Assembly: GCA_035523995.1 (NCBI GenBank)
Contig: DATKPQ010000108.1
Span: 62,001 to 126,000 of the forward strand
Source of the DNA: JASHVB01 sp035523995
GTDB lineage: Bacteria > Pseudomonadota > Alphaproteobacteria > Acetobacterales > Acetobacteraceae
DNA: 64,000 nt
Direction of reading: 5' to 3'
Part shown: positions 8,272 to 16,828 of the stretch, in pieces
How positions within the stretch are numbered: position 1 is the first letter of the stretch
How the letters are laid out: every line of letters begins with the position of its first letter
Notes under the pieces: generated by a model
What the model saw: only the letters and a program-made list of their open reading frames with translations
What the model was told of the DNA's origin: nothing
The model's database searches: none
Program-made: the position numbers and the translations under genes

Positions 8272-8496
8272 GTGGCGCGCAAGCTGAAAGTCTGGGTGGA
8301 TCGACAGGTCTGCGTCGGCAACGCGATGTGCGAGGCGATCGCGCCCAAGGTGTTCCGACTGGACGACAACCGCCAGTCGGAGGCGGTGAATCCCGCTGGC
8401 GACACCGAGGAGAAGATTCTCGAAGCGGCGGAGAACTGCCCGGTCAGCGCGATCTTCGTGGAGGATGCGGAGACGGGGGAGCAGTTGTTTCCCTAG
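8272..8496 (+). CDS. [3Fe-4S]-type ferredoxin, P450 redox partner
   Basis: This 74-residue ferredoxin starts with GTG behind AGGAGAACGGAA. Cluster cysteines are C14, C20 and C56 (CVGNAMC and NCPVSAI). The position where a 4Fe-4S ferredoxin would have its second cysteine holds Asn17, which predicts a 3Fe-4S cluster. Ferredoxins of this short type commonly sit directly after P450 genes in actinobacteria and alphaproteobacteria and pass electrons to them. The 10-base spacing from the P450 stop indicates one transcript. Confidence 0.93.
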   Translation: MARKLKVWVDRQVCVGNAMCEAIAPKVFRLDDNRQSEAVNPAGDTEEKILEAAENCPVSAIFVEDAETGEQLFP

Positions 8497-8529
8497 TCAT
8501 TGAAAGCAGGAGAGCGCAGCACTTCCGTC

Positions 8530-8645
8530 GCATGTTTTTGCGAGGCGCGAAGCGACGAAGCAATTCCAATCGTGCAGGCGCGTGAATGGTCCGTGCGCTT
8601 GCGGGAACGAGATTGCTTCGTCGCTGACGCTGCTTGAAATGGCAT
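8530..8645. repeat. dispersed REP-like inverted repeat
   Basis: The left element GCGAGGCGCGAAGCGACGAA (from about 8539) and the inverted element GATTGCTTCGTCGCTGACGC (from about 8610) are related to copies at 1624-1742, 15640, 25160 and 60387. It lies in the gap between the ferredoxin and lactonase genes and could fold into a long imperfect hairpin within the operon transcript. Confidence 0.6.
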
Positions 8646-8650
8646 AGAAT

Positions 8651-8695
8651 CGGGGGGCATGGAACCGGGGCGCATGGAACCGTGGGGCATGGAAC
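8651..8695. repeat. three tandem 15-bp repeats upstream of the lactonase gene
   Basis: There are three consecutive 15-mers: CGGGGGGCATGGAAC, CGGGGCGCATGGAAC and CGTGGGGCATGGAAC. Each contains an in-frame ATG (Met-Glu-Pro in one frame). They precede the real start at 8761 by about 65 bases and may be decoy starts or a slippage product. Confidence 0.75.
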
Positions 8696-8760
8696 CCGCA
8701 CCGCTTGCCGCGGGTGCGCTGGCATGCCTAGGCTGCGAAAAACGGGAGGAGACCAAGAAC

Positions 8761-9681
8761 ATGCCCGACGCACCGCGGATCGAGCAATTCGCACCCGAGC
8801 TGGAAAAAATCATCTCAACCACGGAGCAAACCCACCATCTCGCCGAAGGGTTCGGCGGCCCGCATGGTCCGGCGGAAGGGCCGCTATGGTGGCACGAATC
8901 CGGTCACCTGGTGTTCAGCGACATTCACAACAATCGCCGCATGAAATACACCCCTGGAGCAGGCGTCACCCTGCTGCAAGAGCCAACCAATCGCGCCAAT
9001 GGCCTGACGCGCGACCTGAAAGGGAGATTGCTGGCCTGCGAACATGATTCGCGGCGGGTCACCCGCCAGGAACTCGATGGCGACATCACGGTGATCGTCA
9101 ACAGCTTCCAGGGGCGGCAGCTCAACCGTCCGAACGACGTGGTCGTGAAGTCCGACGGCTGCATCTATTTCACCGATCCCTGGACCAGCCCGGCGGCACC
9201 GGAGCAATGGGACCTGACATTCTCGGGGGTCTATCGGGTAACGCCCGATCTTGCCTCGATGACCTTGCTGATTGCCGACTTCATCGTGCCCAACGGGCTG
9301 GCGTTCTCGCCGGACGAATCGATCCTGTACATAAACGATTCCCGCCGCGGCCATATCCGTGCCTTCGATGTCCAGCCAAACGGTACGTTGGCGAAGCAGA
9401 GTGACCGCGTGTTCGCCGACCTGCGCGGCAGCGAGCCGGGCGTGCCCGATGGCATGAAGGTAGACCAGGAGGGCAACGTCTATTGCGGCGGGTCCGGCGG
9501 GCTTTGGATCATGGATTCGGCGGGCAGGAAGCTCGGCCGCATCGTCCACGGCGCGCCCGCCACCACCAACCTCGCCTTCGGCGGCGCCGACTGGAAGACG
9601 TTGTATTTCACCAGCCGCAACCATCTCGGCTGCGTCAACGTGAAAATCCCCGGTGTTCCGGTTCCGGTGAAGCGGCGGTGA
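8761..9681 (+). CDS. SMP-30/gluconolactonase/LRE family protein
   Basis: This 306-residue six-bladed beta-propeller has the metal ligands of the senescence-marker-protein-30 lactonases: E39 (AEGPLWW), N125 (NRPNDVVV), N178 (VPNGLAFSPD) and D230 (VPDGMKVD). Such enzymes hydrolyse lactones of sugars and other cyclic esters using a divalent cation. The start at 8761 follows a GGGAGGAGA site; an upstream in-frame ATG at 8659 lies in a tandem repeat and is less likely. It is third in the P450-ferredoxin cassette, eight bases before an OCH-like hydrolase gene. A role in opening a lactone made from the oxidised substrate is an inference. Confidence 0.9.
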   Translation: MPDAPRIEQFAPELEKIISTTEQTHHLAEGFGGPHGPAEGPLWWHESGHLVFSDIHNNRRMKYTPGAGVTLLQEPTNRANGLTRDLKGRLLACEHDSRRVTRQELDGDITVIVNSFQGRQLNRPNDVVVKSDGCIYFTDPWTSPAAPEQWDLTFSGVYRVTPDLASMTLLIADFIVPNGLAFSPDESILYINDSRRGHIRAFDVQPNGTLAKQSDRVFADLRGSEPGVPDGMKVDQEGNVYCGGSGGLWIMDSAGRKLGRIVHGAPATTNLAFGGADWKTLYFTSRNHLGCVNVKIPGVPVPVKRR

Positions 9682-9688
9682 TGCGGCC

Positions 9689-10459
9689 ATGCGCGCATTC
9701 GACGACTATGCAACGCGTTACTCCTGCATCGCCATGCGGCGGGAGAACGGCATCCTGGAGATGCGCTTTCATACCGATGGCGGCTCGTTGCGTTGGGGAC
9801 TGGTGCCGCATCGCGAGTTGCCCGACGCCTTCGCCGACGTGGGCCAGGACCGCGAGAATCGCGTCGTGATCCTGACCGGCACCGGCGACGAGTACTCCGG
9901 TGTCCGTGCCACACCCGGTGCCAGTGCGATCTCCAGCGGCATCACCGCCAGTCAGTTCGACCGCGTGCACTGGGAGGGGCGCGCGCTGCTGATGAACTTG
10001 CTCAACATCGAGGTCCCGGTGATCGCCGCGATCAACGGGCCGGCCTGGCGGCATGGCGAAATCCCGTTGCTGTCGGACATTGTGCTCGCGTCCGAGACTG
10101 CGGCGTTCCAGGACTCCGCACATTTCGTCAACGGATTGGTGCCGGGCGACGGCATGCACATCGTCATGCCCTTGCTGATGGGCATGAACCGCGGGCGCTA
10201 CTTTCTGCTGACCGGACAGACCCTCTCGGCAAAGCAGGCACAGGAAATCGGACTGGTGTCCGAAGTGCATTCGCCGGAGCACGTGCTGCCGCGCGCCTGG
10301 GAACTCGCGCGGGAGCTGGCCCAGCGGCCGACCCTGCTGCTGCGCTACACCCGGCTGATGTTCACCGAATATCTGCGCAAGCGTATGCAGGATCTGTTGG
10401 GTTACGGCCTGGCGATGGAAGGGCTGGCGCTGATGGAGCAGACGGACAACGCGCAATAA
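9689..10459 (+). CDS. crotonase-fold hydrolase resembling 6-oxocamphor hydrolase (beta-diketone hydrolase)
   Basis: This 256-residue crotonase-superfamily protein matches, from memory, the camphor-pathway 6-oxocamphor hydrolase over nearly its whole length. Shared stretches include VVILTGTG (59-66), IEVPVIAAINGP (107-118), SDIVLASE (129-136), NRGRYFLLTGQ (167-177) and PRAWELAREL (201-210). Catalytic-type residues are present at the numbers I recall for that enzyme: H122, H145, D154 and E244. The usual CoA-binding oxyanion context of enoyl-CoA hydratases is altered, so C-C bond cleavage of a cyclic 1,3-diketone is more likely than hydration of an enoyl-CoA. It ends the P450 cassette. Confidence 0.85.
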   Translation: MRAFDDYATRYSCIAMRRENGILEMRFHTDGGSLRWGLVPHRELPDAFADVGQDRENRVVILTGTGDEYSGVRATPGASAISSGITASQFDRVHWEGRALLMNLLNIEVPVIAAINGPAWRHGEIPLLSDIVLASETAAFQDSAHFVNGLVPGDGMHIVMPLLMGMNRGRYFLLTGQTLSAKQAQEIGLVSEVHSPEHVLPRAWELARELAQRPTLLLRYTRLMFTEYLRKRMQDLLGYGLAMEGLALMEQTDNAQ

Positions 10460-10706
10460 CGGCCATGGCGCGAGATGCGTTTGTGCCCCGAACGTACCGC
10501 TGCTTCAGATGTTGCCGCGAATGCCCGCCTAAGCCAGCGTGCGCTGGCCGGGGCAGGCCCAACCAGTCCCCAACACGGGGGACTCGTTGCACTGTCCGCG
10601 CAAGGGCACAGAACCGACTCACCACAACGGCACCAGGACACAGCCACGTGTGCGTCCGTTGTCGCCCTCGCGCAACGGCATCGGTCCATCATTGCGCCGC
10701 CTGCCG
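10460..10706. other. gap between convergent genes
   Basis: No coding or RNA feature is recognised between the OCH-like gene and the convergent ABM-domain gene. No clear poly-T terminator was found on either strand. Confidence 0.4.
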
Positions 10707-11051
10707 TTAGTGGGCCGTTCCCGCTTCTGTCCTCGGGCCAAACTCCCAAAGGCACGCATAATTTATGATCGGTCGCTCGAAGCGCGCGCCCGCGGCGGTG
10801 AATTGCCTGCCGCTGTCCAGCATCGGCTGGAATCGATCCAATTGCTTGGCGTTTTCGATTGTCGTCCAGATGCTGGTTTGGCTGAACGCGGCGTTGGAGG
10901 CGTCTGCGCCGGTGTAGAAGGCGAGAAGCCCCGGCATCGCCTCGATCCCTGGCCGCAGCACTTGCTCCACTTCCACCGTCATTGCCCGGAAGCGCTCGAA
11001 CTCCGATGGGTCGCACCGCATCACCGAAATGCGGATCACAACATTGCTCAT
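10707..11051 (-). CDS. ABM/dimeric alpha-beta barrel domain protein (antibiotic biosynthesis monooxygenase-like)
   Basis: This 114-residue protein has the beta-alpha-beta pattern of the dimeric ferredoxin-like ABM fold: VVIRISVMRCDP, then a helix, PGLLAFYTGAD, SQTSIWTTIENAKQLDRF, and a closing strand. The start at 11051 has a good GGAGGGAG site. ABM proteins include quinone-forming monooxygenases, haem oxygenases and non-catalytic partners, and the residues here do not decide between these. It converges on the P450 cassette and may belong to the same catabolic theme. Confidence 0.65.
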   Translation of the reverse strand: MSNVVIRISVMRCDPSEFERFRAMTVEVEQVLRPGIEAMPGLLAFYTGADASNAAFSQTSIWTTIENAKQLDRFQPMLDSGRQFTAAGARFERPIINYACLWEFGPRTEAGTAH

Positions 11052-11213
11052 CGTCTGTCTCCCTCCGCAACAGTCGGTCTGGCCGCAACGCGCTCCGCCA
11101 CGAACATGCCCGGCCGTCTTCACGCGCATTTCTCGAGTTTCGCGCGGCTCTCACAGGCGGCAGGATGGTCAGCGAACCGTCAAGCGTCTTGCTGCTTTCC
11201 TACTGTCCCGCGA

Positions 11214-12626
11214 TCAAGGGCCTTGCCTCGCCTGGGCCCGCCACTCCCCCAAATCCCACCAGATTCCCGCGAACGCCGCGATACCTTCGCGGGCCGGAGC
11301 AATCAGCAAATGCTCGTCGGGACCATGCTGCTTGCAGCCGTTGTAGCTGTGCGGCACCCAGACCAGAGGCACACCCAAATGATCCACGAACACGTCGCCC
11401 GGCAGTCCGCCTGAGGCGTTCGGGATCACCTGCACGTGCCGGCCCAGCGTGCGCTCCATGCTGGCCACCGTCCATTGCACCCACGGCGCCGCGGGATCGG
11501 TGCGGCTGGCGGGCATGCGGATGCCGGCATTCTCGATCCGCACGTCCGGAAAGCCCGACGCGTCCAGATGCCCCCGCAGCGCGGGTTCAAAGGTCAGCGG
11601 ATCGGTGTCCACGGTGTAGCGGATCTGGCAATGCGCCCGCGCATTCGGCGCCACCGCATTCACCGGATTTTCCGGCCGTCCCGACACCATTGCCAGCACG
11701 ATGAAACTGTTCCAACCGTAGATCTTTTCTGCCGGCGTCAGCCCAGGCTCGCCCCAGTCGTTGTCGATCGTCGCCGCCTCGCCGCCGCCGCCCAAAGGGC
11801 AACCCGCCAGCACGGCGCGGACGCTCGCCGGCACGCCGTTCCGTGGCAGCCAGTCGCGCACCAGGATTTTTCCCCGCCGGTCCATGATTGCGCCGACCGC
11901 ATGCGTCAGCACGACGGCCGGATCGGTGGTCAGCCCGCCCCAATGCCCGGAATGCACGCCCCCAGGCCGCAAATCGACCACCAGGTCGAAATGGAACGTC
12001 CCCCGCGTGCCGGTGGCGATGGTCGGCACGTCAGGCGTCACCCGAGGCCCGTCGCTGGCAATCAGTACATCCGCCGCCAGCGCGTCCTTCCGTGCCGCGA
12101 CGAAATCGCGCAAACCGACCGAGCCGCGCTCCTCGCTGGTTTCCAGCACCAGCTTTACATTGAACCCCAGTTTCCCCCCACGCTCCGCCAGCACCGACTC
12201 CAGCGCGGACAGGTTCAGCGCGTGCTGGCCCTTGTTGTCAGCGGTGCCGCGGCCGTACCAACGGTCGCCTTCCACGGTCAGCGTCCAGGGATCGAGTCCC
12301 GCGCGCCATTGATCCTCCAGCCCGCGGACGGTGTCGCCATGGCCATAGGTCAGCACTGTCGGCCGAGATGCATCCTCGATCCGTTCCGCAGTCAGGATAG
12401 GGCCGAAGCCGGCCGCCGGATTGTCCTGCACCGCAACACTGAACCCCATCCGTTCCAGCCACGGTCGGATGGATTGCTCCAGGTAGCGCCGCACATCGGC
12501 TTCATGGCCGGGATCCTGGGAGGTGCTGGGCACCGCGACCAGCTCGGCCAAATGATCGCGGAAGCCGTTGCTGTCGAACAACGCCAAAGCGCGCGCAACG
12601 GCGCCCTCCCGCGATGCCATGATCAT
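11214..12626 (-). CDS. M20 family metallopeptidase/deacylase
   Basis: This 470-residue zinc hydrolase belongs to the M20 peptidase/ArgE/DapE superfamily. Visible are the first metal site YGHGDTV (H96, D98), the bridging aspartate in GRGTADNKGQ (D130), the catalytic and ligand glutamates in LETSEERGS (E165, E166), a later SDGP, and the final metal histidine in QHGPDEH near residue 440. A lid domain of about 110 residues follows the SDGP region. The substrate (dipeptide, N-acyl amino acid or carbamoyl compound) cannot be deduced. The start at 12626 follows GGAGAG. It is transcribed divergently from the histidine kinase gene at 12787. Confidence 0.88.
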   Translation of the reverse strand: MIMASREGAVARALALFDSNGFRDHLAELVAVPSTSQDPGHEADVRRYLEQSIRPWLERMGFSVAVQDNPAAGFGPILTAERIEDASRPTVLTYGHGDTVRGLEDQWRAGLDPWTLTVEGDRWYGRGTADNKGQHALNLSALESVLAERGGKLGFNVKLVLETSEERGSVGLRDFVAARKDALAADVLIASDGPRVTPDVPTIATGTRGTFHFDLVVDLRPGGVHSGHWGGLTTDPAVVLTHAVGAIMDRRGKILVRDWLPRNGVPASVRAVLAGCPLGGGGEAATIDNDWGEPGLTPAEKIYGWNSFIVLAMVSGRPENPVNAVAPNARAHCQIRYTVDTDPLTFEPALRGHLDASGFPDVRIENAGIRMPASRTDPAAPWVQWTVASMERTLGRHVQVIPNASGGLPGDVFVDHLGVPLVWVPHSYNGCKQHGPDEHLLIAPAREGIAAFAGIWWDLGEWRAQARQGP

Positions 12627-12786
12627 GCTCTCCGTCCACCGGGTTGAGCCGCAGCCATAATCCGGCCGGAACATCGGTGGCAAACCGGCCCGGTCGTGCA
12701 GACCTGGCCGAGCCATGGGCGATGCCATGCGTCGGCGCAAACCTGACACTGGCCTCCGGCGTCCGTTGCCGCTACAGGTCGATGAC

Positions 12787-14541
12787 ATGAACCAAGGCCG
12801 AATGCGCCGCCTGCGTCCGCCGCTGTCCGTACGCACGTATATGCTGGGGCTTATCCTGGCGCCGCTGCTGCCGATGCTGGCATTCAGCGCATTTCTCGCG
12901 ATCCGTGCGGCAGAGCATGAGCAAGCCTTGCTCGCCGCCACGGTACAGGACCGCACGCGCGCCGCTGCGCGCGACATCGAGCAAGAGCTTGCGGCACTGC
13001 GCGCCCAATTGTTTGCGATCGCCGCGGTCGGGGAGCAATCGTCCGATGATTTTTCGCAGCTTTATGCGCGGGCCGACGCCGTGCTTGGGCCGCACGGCCT
13101 GGCGATGACTCTCAGCACGACCGAGGGCAAGGAAGTATTCGACACTCGCCGGCCGCTTGGTACGTCGCTGGGCCCGAACCCGGACGTTGCCGCTGTCCGC
13201 CGCGTCGCACGCAGCCGATTGTCTTACGTCAGCCGGGATTCCGTGATCATCCCAGGCCAGACGCCGGTTGTCATGGTCGATGTGCCGGTCATGCAGGGCG
13301 ACCGCGTCGCCTATGTAGCCGGTGTCAATGTCGGACGGCTGCTGCAGGATCTCCTGATGCAGCAGCAACTGCCGGCTGGCTGGATTGCCACGATCAACGA
13401 CCGAAACGGCTATACCCTTGCCCGCACACTGGATCCCAAGCAGTTCATCGGACAATTAGGACGGGCGGATTTCCTGCGGCGCATCCGAGGTGCCGACGAG
13501 GGCTGGTTTCCCTACCCCTCGCGAGAGGGCATCCCGCTTTATGTCGCATATAGCCGCGTGAAGCCGGTGGACTGGACCATGGTAGTCGGCATTCCGCTCG
13601 ACGTGCTTTACGCACCAGTGGAGCATTCCACGCACGTACTGCTGGTGGTCGGCGCTGGTATGCTGACCGTGGCGCTGGCGCTGGCGATGCTGATTGGCCA
13701 CCGTATCTCCGGGCCGATTCGCAGCCTGGTGAGCTATGCCGCGGTGGTCGGCCAAGGCCGGCCGGTTCCCCTACGCCTGACGGGATTGCGGGAAACCGAC
13801 GCCGTGGCATGTTCGTTGCATCGTGAGAGTGAGAATTTACGCCAGACCATGGAAGAACGTGAACAAGCCGCCGCCGCCCTCCACGCCAGCGAGGAGCGCA
13901 AGCAGGTCCTGCACCAGGCCGTGTTGGCGCAGGAAAATGAACGCACGCGCATCGCGCGGGAACTGCATGACAGCCTGGGTCAATACCTGACCGCGCTGCA
14001 GCTTGGCCTGAACGCGATCGGGCGATCGAACAGCGATCCCGCCGTGGGCGATGAGCTTGCCAGGCTCCGCGACCTCACCTCTGAAATCGGTCACGAGGTC
14101 AACAGGATTGCGTGGGAGCTGCGGCCCACGGCGCTGGACGATCTGGGATTGGAGACGGCGATCGCACAATATCTTGAGGAATGGTGTGAGCGCTCGCAAT
14201 TGCAGTTCGATCTGCAGGTCAATCTGGGCCATCGGCGGCTGCCGCAAACGATCGAAACGACTGTGTATCGTGCGCTGCAGGAGGCCGTGACCAACGTCGT
14301 GCGTCACGCCGAGGCACAGCACGTCGCTGTGATCCTGGAAATGGTGGGGCGACAGTTGCAACTGATTGTCGAGGATGATGGCAAGGGCTTTCCGCTCAAT
14401 GATGACAGCGGGGGCGGGCAGGGCACTCTGCATCTCGGTCTGCTGGGCATTCGCGAACGGTTGGCGCTGGTTGACGGGACATTGGAGATCGAGTCCTCCC
14501 CGGATGGCGGGACGAGTTTATTCGTGCGGGTGCCGGTTTGA
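12787..14541 (+). CDS. NarL-system sensor histidine kinase (HisKA_3 type) with periplasmic sensor domain
   Basis: This membrane kinase of about 584 residues has TM1 at about 18-40, a 240-residue extracytoplasmic sensor (dCache-like; EVFDTRRPLGTS and GYTLAR motifs), TM2 at about 282-303, a HAMP-like linker and a coiled coil. The HisKA_3 dimerisation domain follows, with phospho-acceptor H394 in RIARELHDSLGQ, and then the HATPase domain (EAVTNVVRHA, DDGKGF, GLLGIRERL). The start is uncertain: 12787 is preferred because upstream codons (ATG at 12715) overlap the divergent gene's leader. The response-regulator gene follows 200 bases later. The ligand is unknown; such CHASE/Cache sensors bind small periplasmic molecules. 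Confidence 0.9.
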   Translation: MNQGRMRRLRPPLSVRTYMLGLILAPLLPMLAFSAFLAIRAAEHEQALLAATVQDRTRAAARDIEQELAALRAQLFAIAAVGEQSSDDFSQLYARADAVLGPHGLAMTLSTTEGKEVFDTRRPLGTSLGPNPDVAAVRRVARSRLSYVSRDSVIIPGQTPVVMVDVPVMQGDRVAYVAGVNVGRLLQDLLMQQQLPAGWIATINDRNGYTLARTLDPKQFIGQLGRADFLRRIRGADEGWFPYPSREGIPLYVAYSRVKPVDWTMVVGIPLDVLYAPVEHSTHVLLVVGAGMLTVALALAMLIGHRISGPIRSLVSYAAVVGQGRPVPLRLTGLRETDAVACSLHRESENLRQTMEEREQAAAALHASEERKQVLHQAVLAQENERTRIARELHDSLGQYLTALQLGLNAIGRSNSDPAVGDELARLRDLTSEIGHEVNRIAWELRPTALDDLGLETAIAQYLEEWCERSQLQFDLQVNLGHRRLPQTIETTVYRALQEAVTNVVRHAEAQHVAVILEMVGRQLQLIVEDDGKGFPLNDDSGGGQGTLHLGLLGIRERLALVDGTLEIESSPDGGTSLFVRVPV

Positions 14542-14741
14542 AGAAGCGACGTAGTTCTCCTGGACGGGACAGGCTAAACCCGACTGGCCGCAGCAAGATT
14601 TCCCGGCTTTTGCCGCCGGGGGATCTGTCGCTTTCTGTGAGCGGATTGAGCGATTTTCCTGGATCGCTTCGACGCGAGGAGAGCGACGATACTGCACGTA
14701 CTGCATTCGAGCCCGGCGCACCGCGTGGACCGCAACGGTCC

Positions 14742-15395
14742 ATGATGCCGTTGCGCGTGCTGATGGCCGATGATCATCCGATCGTGCTGGCCGGGATGAA
14801 GGCATTGGTCGCGTCCGATCCTGACCTCGACATTGTCGGCGAGGCCCGCGACGGCCGCACGGCTTTGCAGCTTGCCAAGGATCTGCGTCCGGATGCCGCG
14901 GTGCTGGACATCGGAATGCCGGGCCTGAACGGGCTGGAGGTAGCGCAGGCCATGCGCACCGAAGCCCCCGACACACGCGTCGTGATCCTGACGGTGCACG
15001 AGGACCGCGCCTATCTGCGGCAGCTTCTGGAAGCCGGCGTATCGGCCTACCTGCTGAAGCGCTCGGCCGCCGAGGAGCTGGTGCGCGCGATCCATGCGGT
15101 GGCCGCCGGCGGCCTGTATCTGGACCCGGCGGTGGCCGGCAAGGTGGTCGGATCCGCGACGCGCGCCACTCCCAGCTCGCCGCCTGGCGCCCCGCCCGAG
15201 CTGAGCGAGCGGGAAAACGAGGTCCTGCATTTCGTGGCAGAGGGGCACACGAGCAAGGAGATCTCGTCGCGCCTGGCGATCAGCGTGAAGACGGTGGAGA
15301 CCTACAAGGCGCGGGCGATGGAAAAGCTCGGGTTCAAGACGCGGGTCGATGTCGTGCGCTATGCGTCGAGCCGTGGGTGGCTGAACGAGCGATAG
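14742..15395 (+). CDS. NarL/FixJ-type response regulator
   Basis: This is a 217-residue two-domain regulator. The receiver has acidic residues D10 and D11, phospho-acceptor D56 (AVLDIGMPG), and the switch lysine K106 in YLLKRSAAEE. A linker leads to a LuxR-type HTH with LSERENEVL and GHTSKEISSRLAISVKTVE (about 154-187). It is the cognate partner of the kinase just upstream. The start at 14742 or 14745 (MMPLRVLMADDHP) is chosen from the family's N terminus; the ribosome-binding site is weak. The open frame extends upstream to 14538, but that part has no domain character. Confidence 0.93.
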   Translation: MMPLRVLMADDHPIVLAGMKALVASDPDLDIVGEARDGRTALQLAKDLRPDAAVLDIGMPGLNGLEVAQAMRTEAPDTRVVILTVHEDRAYLRQLLEAGVSAYLLKRSAAEELVRAIHAVAAGGLYLDPAVAGKVVGSATRATPSSPPGAPPELSERENEVLHFVAEGHTSKEISSRLAISVKTVETYKARAMEKLGFKTRVDVVRYASSRGWLNER

Positions 15396-15694
15396 GGGCG
15401 TGGCCCAGGCGGCACCGTCGTTCTTGTCCTGGCCGGACGTGGCGCGCTGGCTTCAGGGTAACGCCAGCCGGCAATTTTATTGTGTCCGACATGCCTTGCA
15501 TCTTCCGCAGGGAGGGTCGCAAGGGCGGGTTTAGCGGCCTCTGGTTGGGTGAGGGTACGTTGGGGTAGAGCCGCCCGCAGAGCGGAACCAACCTCGATCA
15601 TGTTGACCCTCCCAGGTTAGCCCTCCATGCTCGACCGGGATTGCTTCGTCCCTACGCTCCGCGCAATGACACGTATCCAACCGGAGTCATTTCC
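15396..15694. other. gap with a dispersed repeat copy
   Basis: No gene is supported here. The right part (about 15628-15670) contains GATTGCTTCGTCCCTACGCT followed by CCGCGCAATGACAC. This is a single half of the REP-like family seen at 1624-1742 and elsewhere. A GGAG site for the next gene lies at about 15682. Confidence 0.5.
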
Positions 15695-16669
15695 ATGAAG
15701 CTCGGTCTGTTCATCAACACGCAATTCCCCGAAGGCACTTCCATCCCGGCGCGCATCCCGGAACTGGTCGAGCAAGTGCGCACCGCACGTGACGCCGGCT
15801 TCGTATCGCTGTGGTTCCCGCATCATTTCCTTACGGATCCGCTGCAAATGCTGCAGATCACGCCGATGATGGCGTATCTCGCCGCCGAGGCACACGGCAT
15901 GGCCATCGGCCCCAATATCCTGATCCTGCCCTTGCTCAATCCAGTGCAGGTGGCGGAAGAAGCGGCAACGCTCGATGTGCTGACCGGCGGCAATTACATC
16001 CTCGGCGTCGGCCTTGGCTATCGCGAACCCGAGTTCCACAGCTTCGGCATCCCGCTATCCGAACGTGCTGCGCGCTTTACGGAATCGATCCGGCTGATGC
16101 GGCGGCTGTGGACCGAGGATCGCGTCAGCTTCGAGGGCAAGTTCTTTTCTGTGAAAGACGCCGGTATCGGCATGAAGCCCATCCGCGCCGGCGGGCCGCC
16201 GATTTATATTGCGGCCCAGGTGGATGCGGCGATCAAGCGTGCGGCGCGGATCGGCGACGCGTGGCTGATCGTGAATGCATCGCATCTCGATACGGTGGAC
16301 AAGCAGATGCGCTTGTATCGTGAAGCGCTGGCAGAAGCCGGACGCACGCCGCTTGAATATCCGATCGCCCGTGAATGCTATGTCGGCGCCAGCCATCACG
16401 CGGCTTTGGCAGAGTGCCGCGCAGCGTTGGAGTACAAATACAACGCTTATGCGTCCTGGGGCCTGGGCAGCTCCACGTCCCAGCCGTTTGAAGAATTCGC
16501 CCGCGACCGGTTCATCATCGGCGACAAGGTGTCGGTGAAGGAAGACATCGCGCGGTATCGCGAGCGCCTGGGCGTGGATCATTTCATCATGCGCTGCCAA
16601 TGGCCGGGCCTGCCGCAGGATCGCGTTCTGGGATCGATCCGGCGGCTGGGAGAAATATTCGGCTGTTAG
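15695..16669 (+). CDS. LLM class flavin-dependent oxidoreductase
   Basis: This is a 324-residue (beta/alpha)8 luciferase-like monooxygenase. Family marks are MKLGLFINTQFPEG at the start, SLWFPHHFLTDP, GPNILILPLLNPVQVAEEAATLDVL in two segments, and LGVGLGYREPEFHSFG, with a typical long insertion before GGPPIYIAAQ. It should use FMNH2 or F420 to oxidise an organic substrate; cofactor and substrate are not readable from sequence. The start follows GGAG at about 15682. It is followed by a strong 14-bp inverted repeat and converges with the YceI gene. Confidence 0.9.
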   Translation: MKLGLFINTQFPEGTSIPARIPELVEQVRTARDAGFVSLWFPHHFLTDPLQMLQITPMMAYLAAEAHGMAIGPNILILPLLNPVQVAEEAATLDVLTGGNYILGVGLGYREPEFHSFGIPLSERAARFTESIRLMRRLWTEDRVSFEGKFFSVKDAGIGMKPIRAGGPPIYIAAQVDAAIKRAARIGDAWLIVNASHLDTVDKQMRLYREALAEAGRTPLEYPIARECYVGASHHAALAECRAALEYKYNAYASWGLGSSTSQPFEEFARDRFIIGDKVSVKEDIARYRERLGVDHFIMRCQWPGLPQDRVLGSIRRLGEIFGC

Positions 16670-16684
16670 AAACCGGCACAGTTT

Positions 16685-16722
16685 CCCCTCCCCTTGTGGA
16701 AATGTAGTCACAAGGGGAGGGG
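16685..16722. repeat. 14-bp perfect inverted repeat between convergent genes
   Basis: CCCCTCCCCTTGTG at 16685-16698 pairs perfectly with CACAAGGGGAGGGG at 16709-16722, across a 10-base loop. It lies 15 bases after the LLM stop codon and 107 bases beyond the convergent yceI stop. There is no T tract, so simple intrinsic termination is not assured. The right arm sequence recurs near 60531. Confidence 0.8.
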
Positions 16723-16828
16723 GAAGCCTTTCATCCGGGCACGGGCGGGTCGCGCCGGCGGATGGTGAATGACATGTGCCGCGGCTACCATCGGCCGGGA
16801 TCGCGACGTCAGCTTCCATGCGGCTCGA

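Noticed and set aside
12715..12786. Earlier ATG (12715) for the histidine kinase
   Set aside because: It would add a Pro/Arg-rich tail before the first membrane helix and overlap the divergent gene's leader. It cannot be excluded, but it is less likely.
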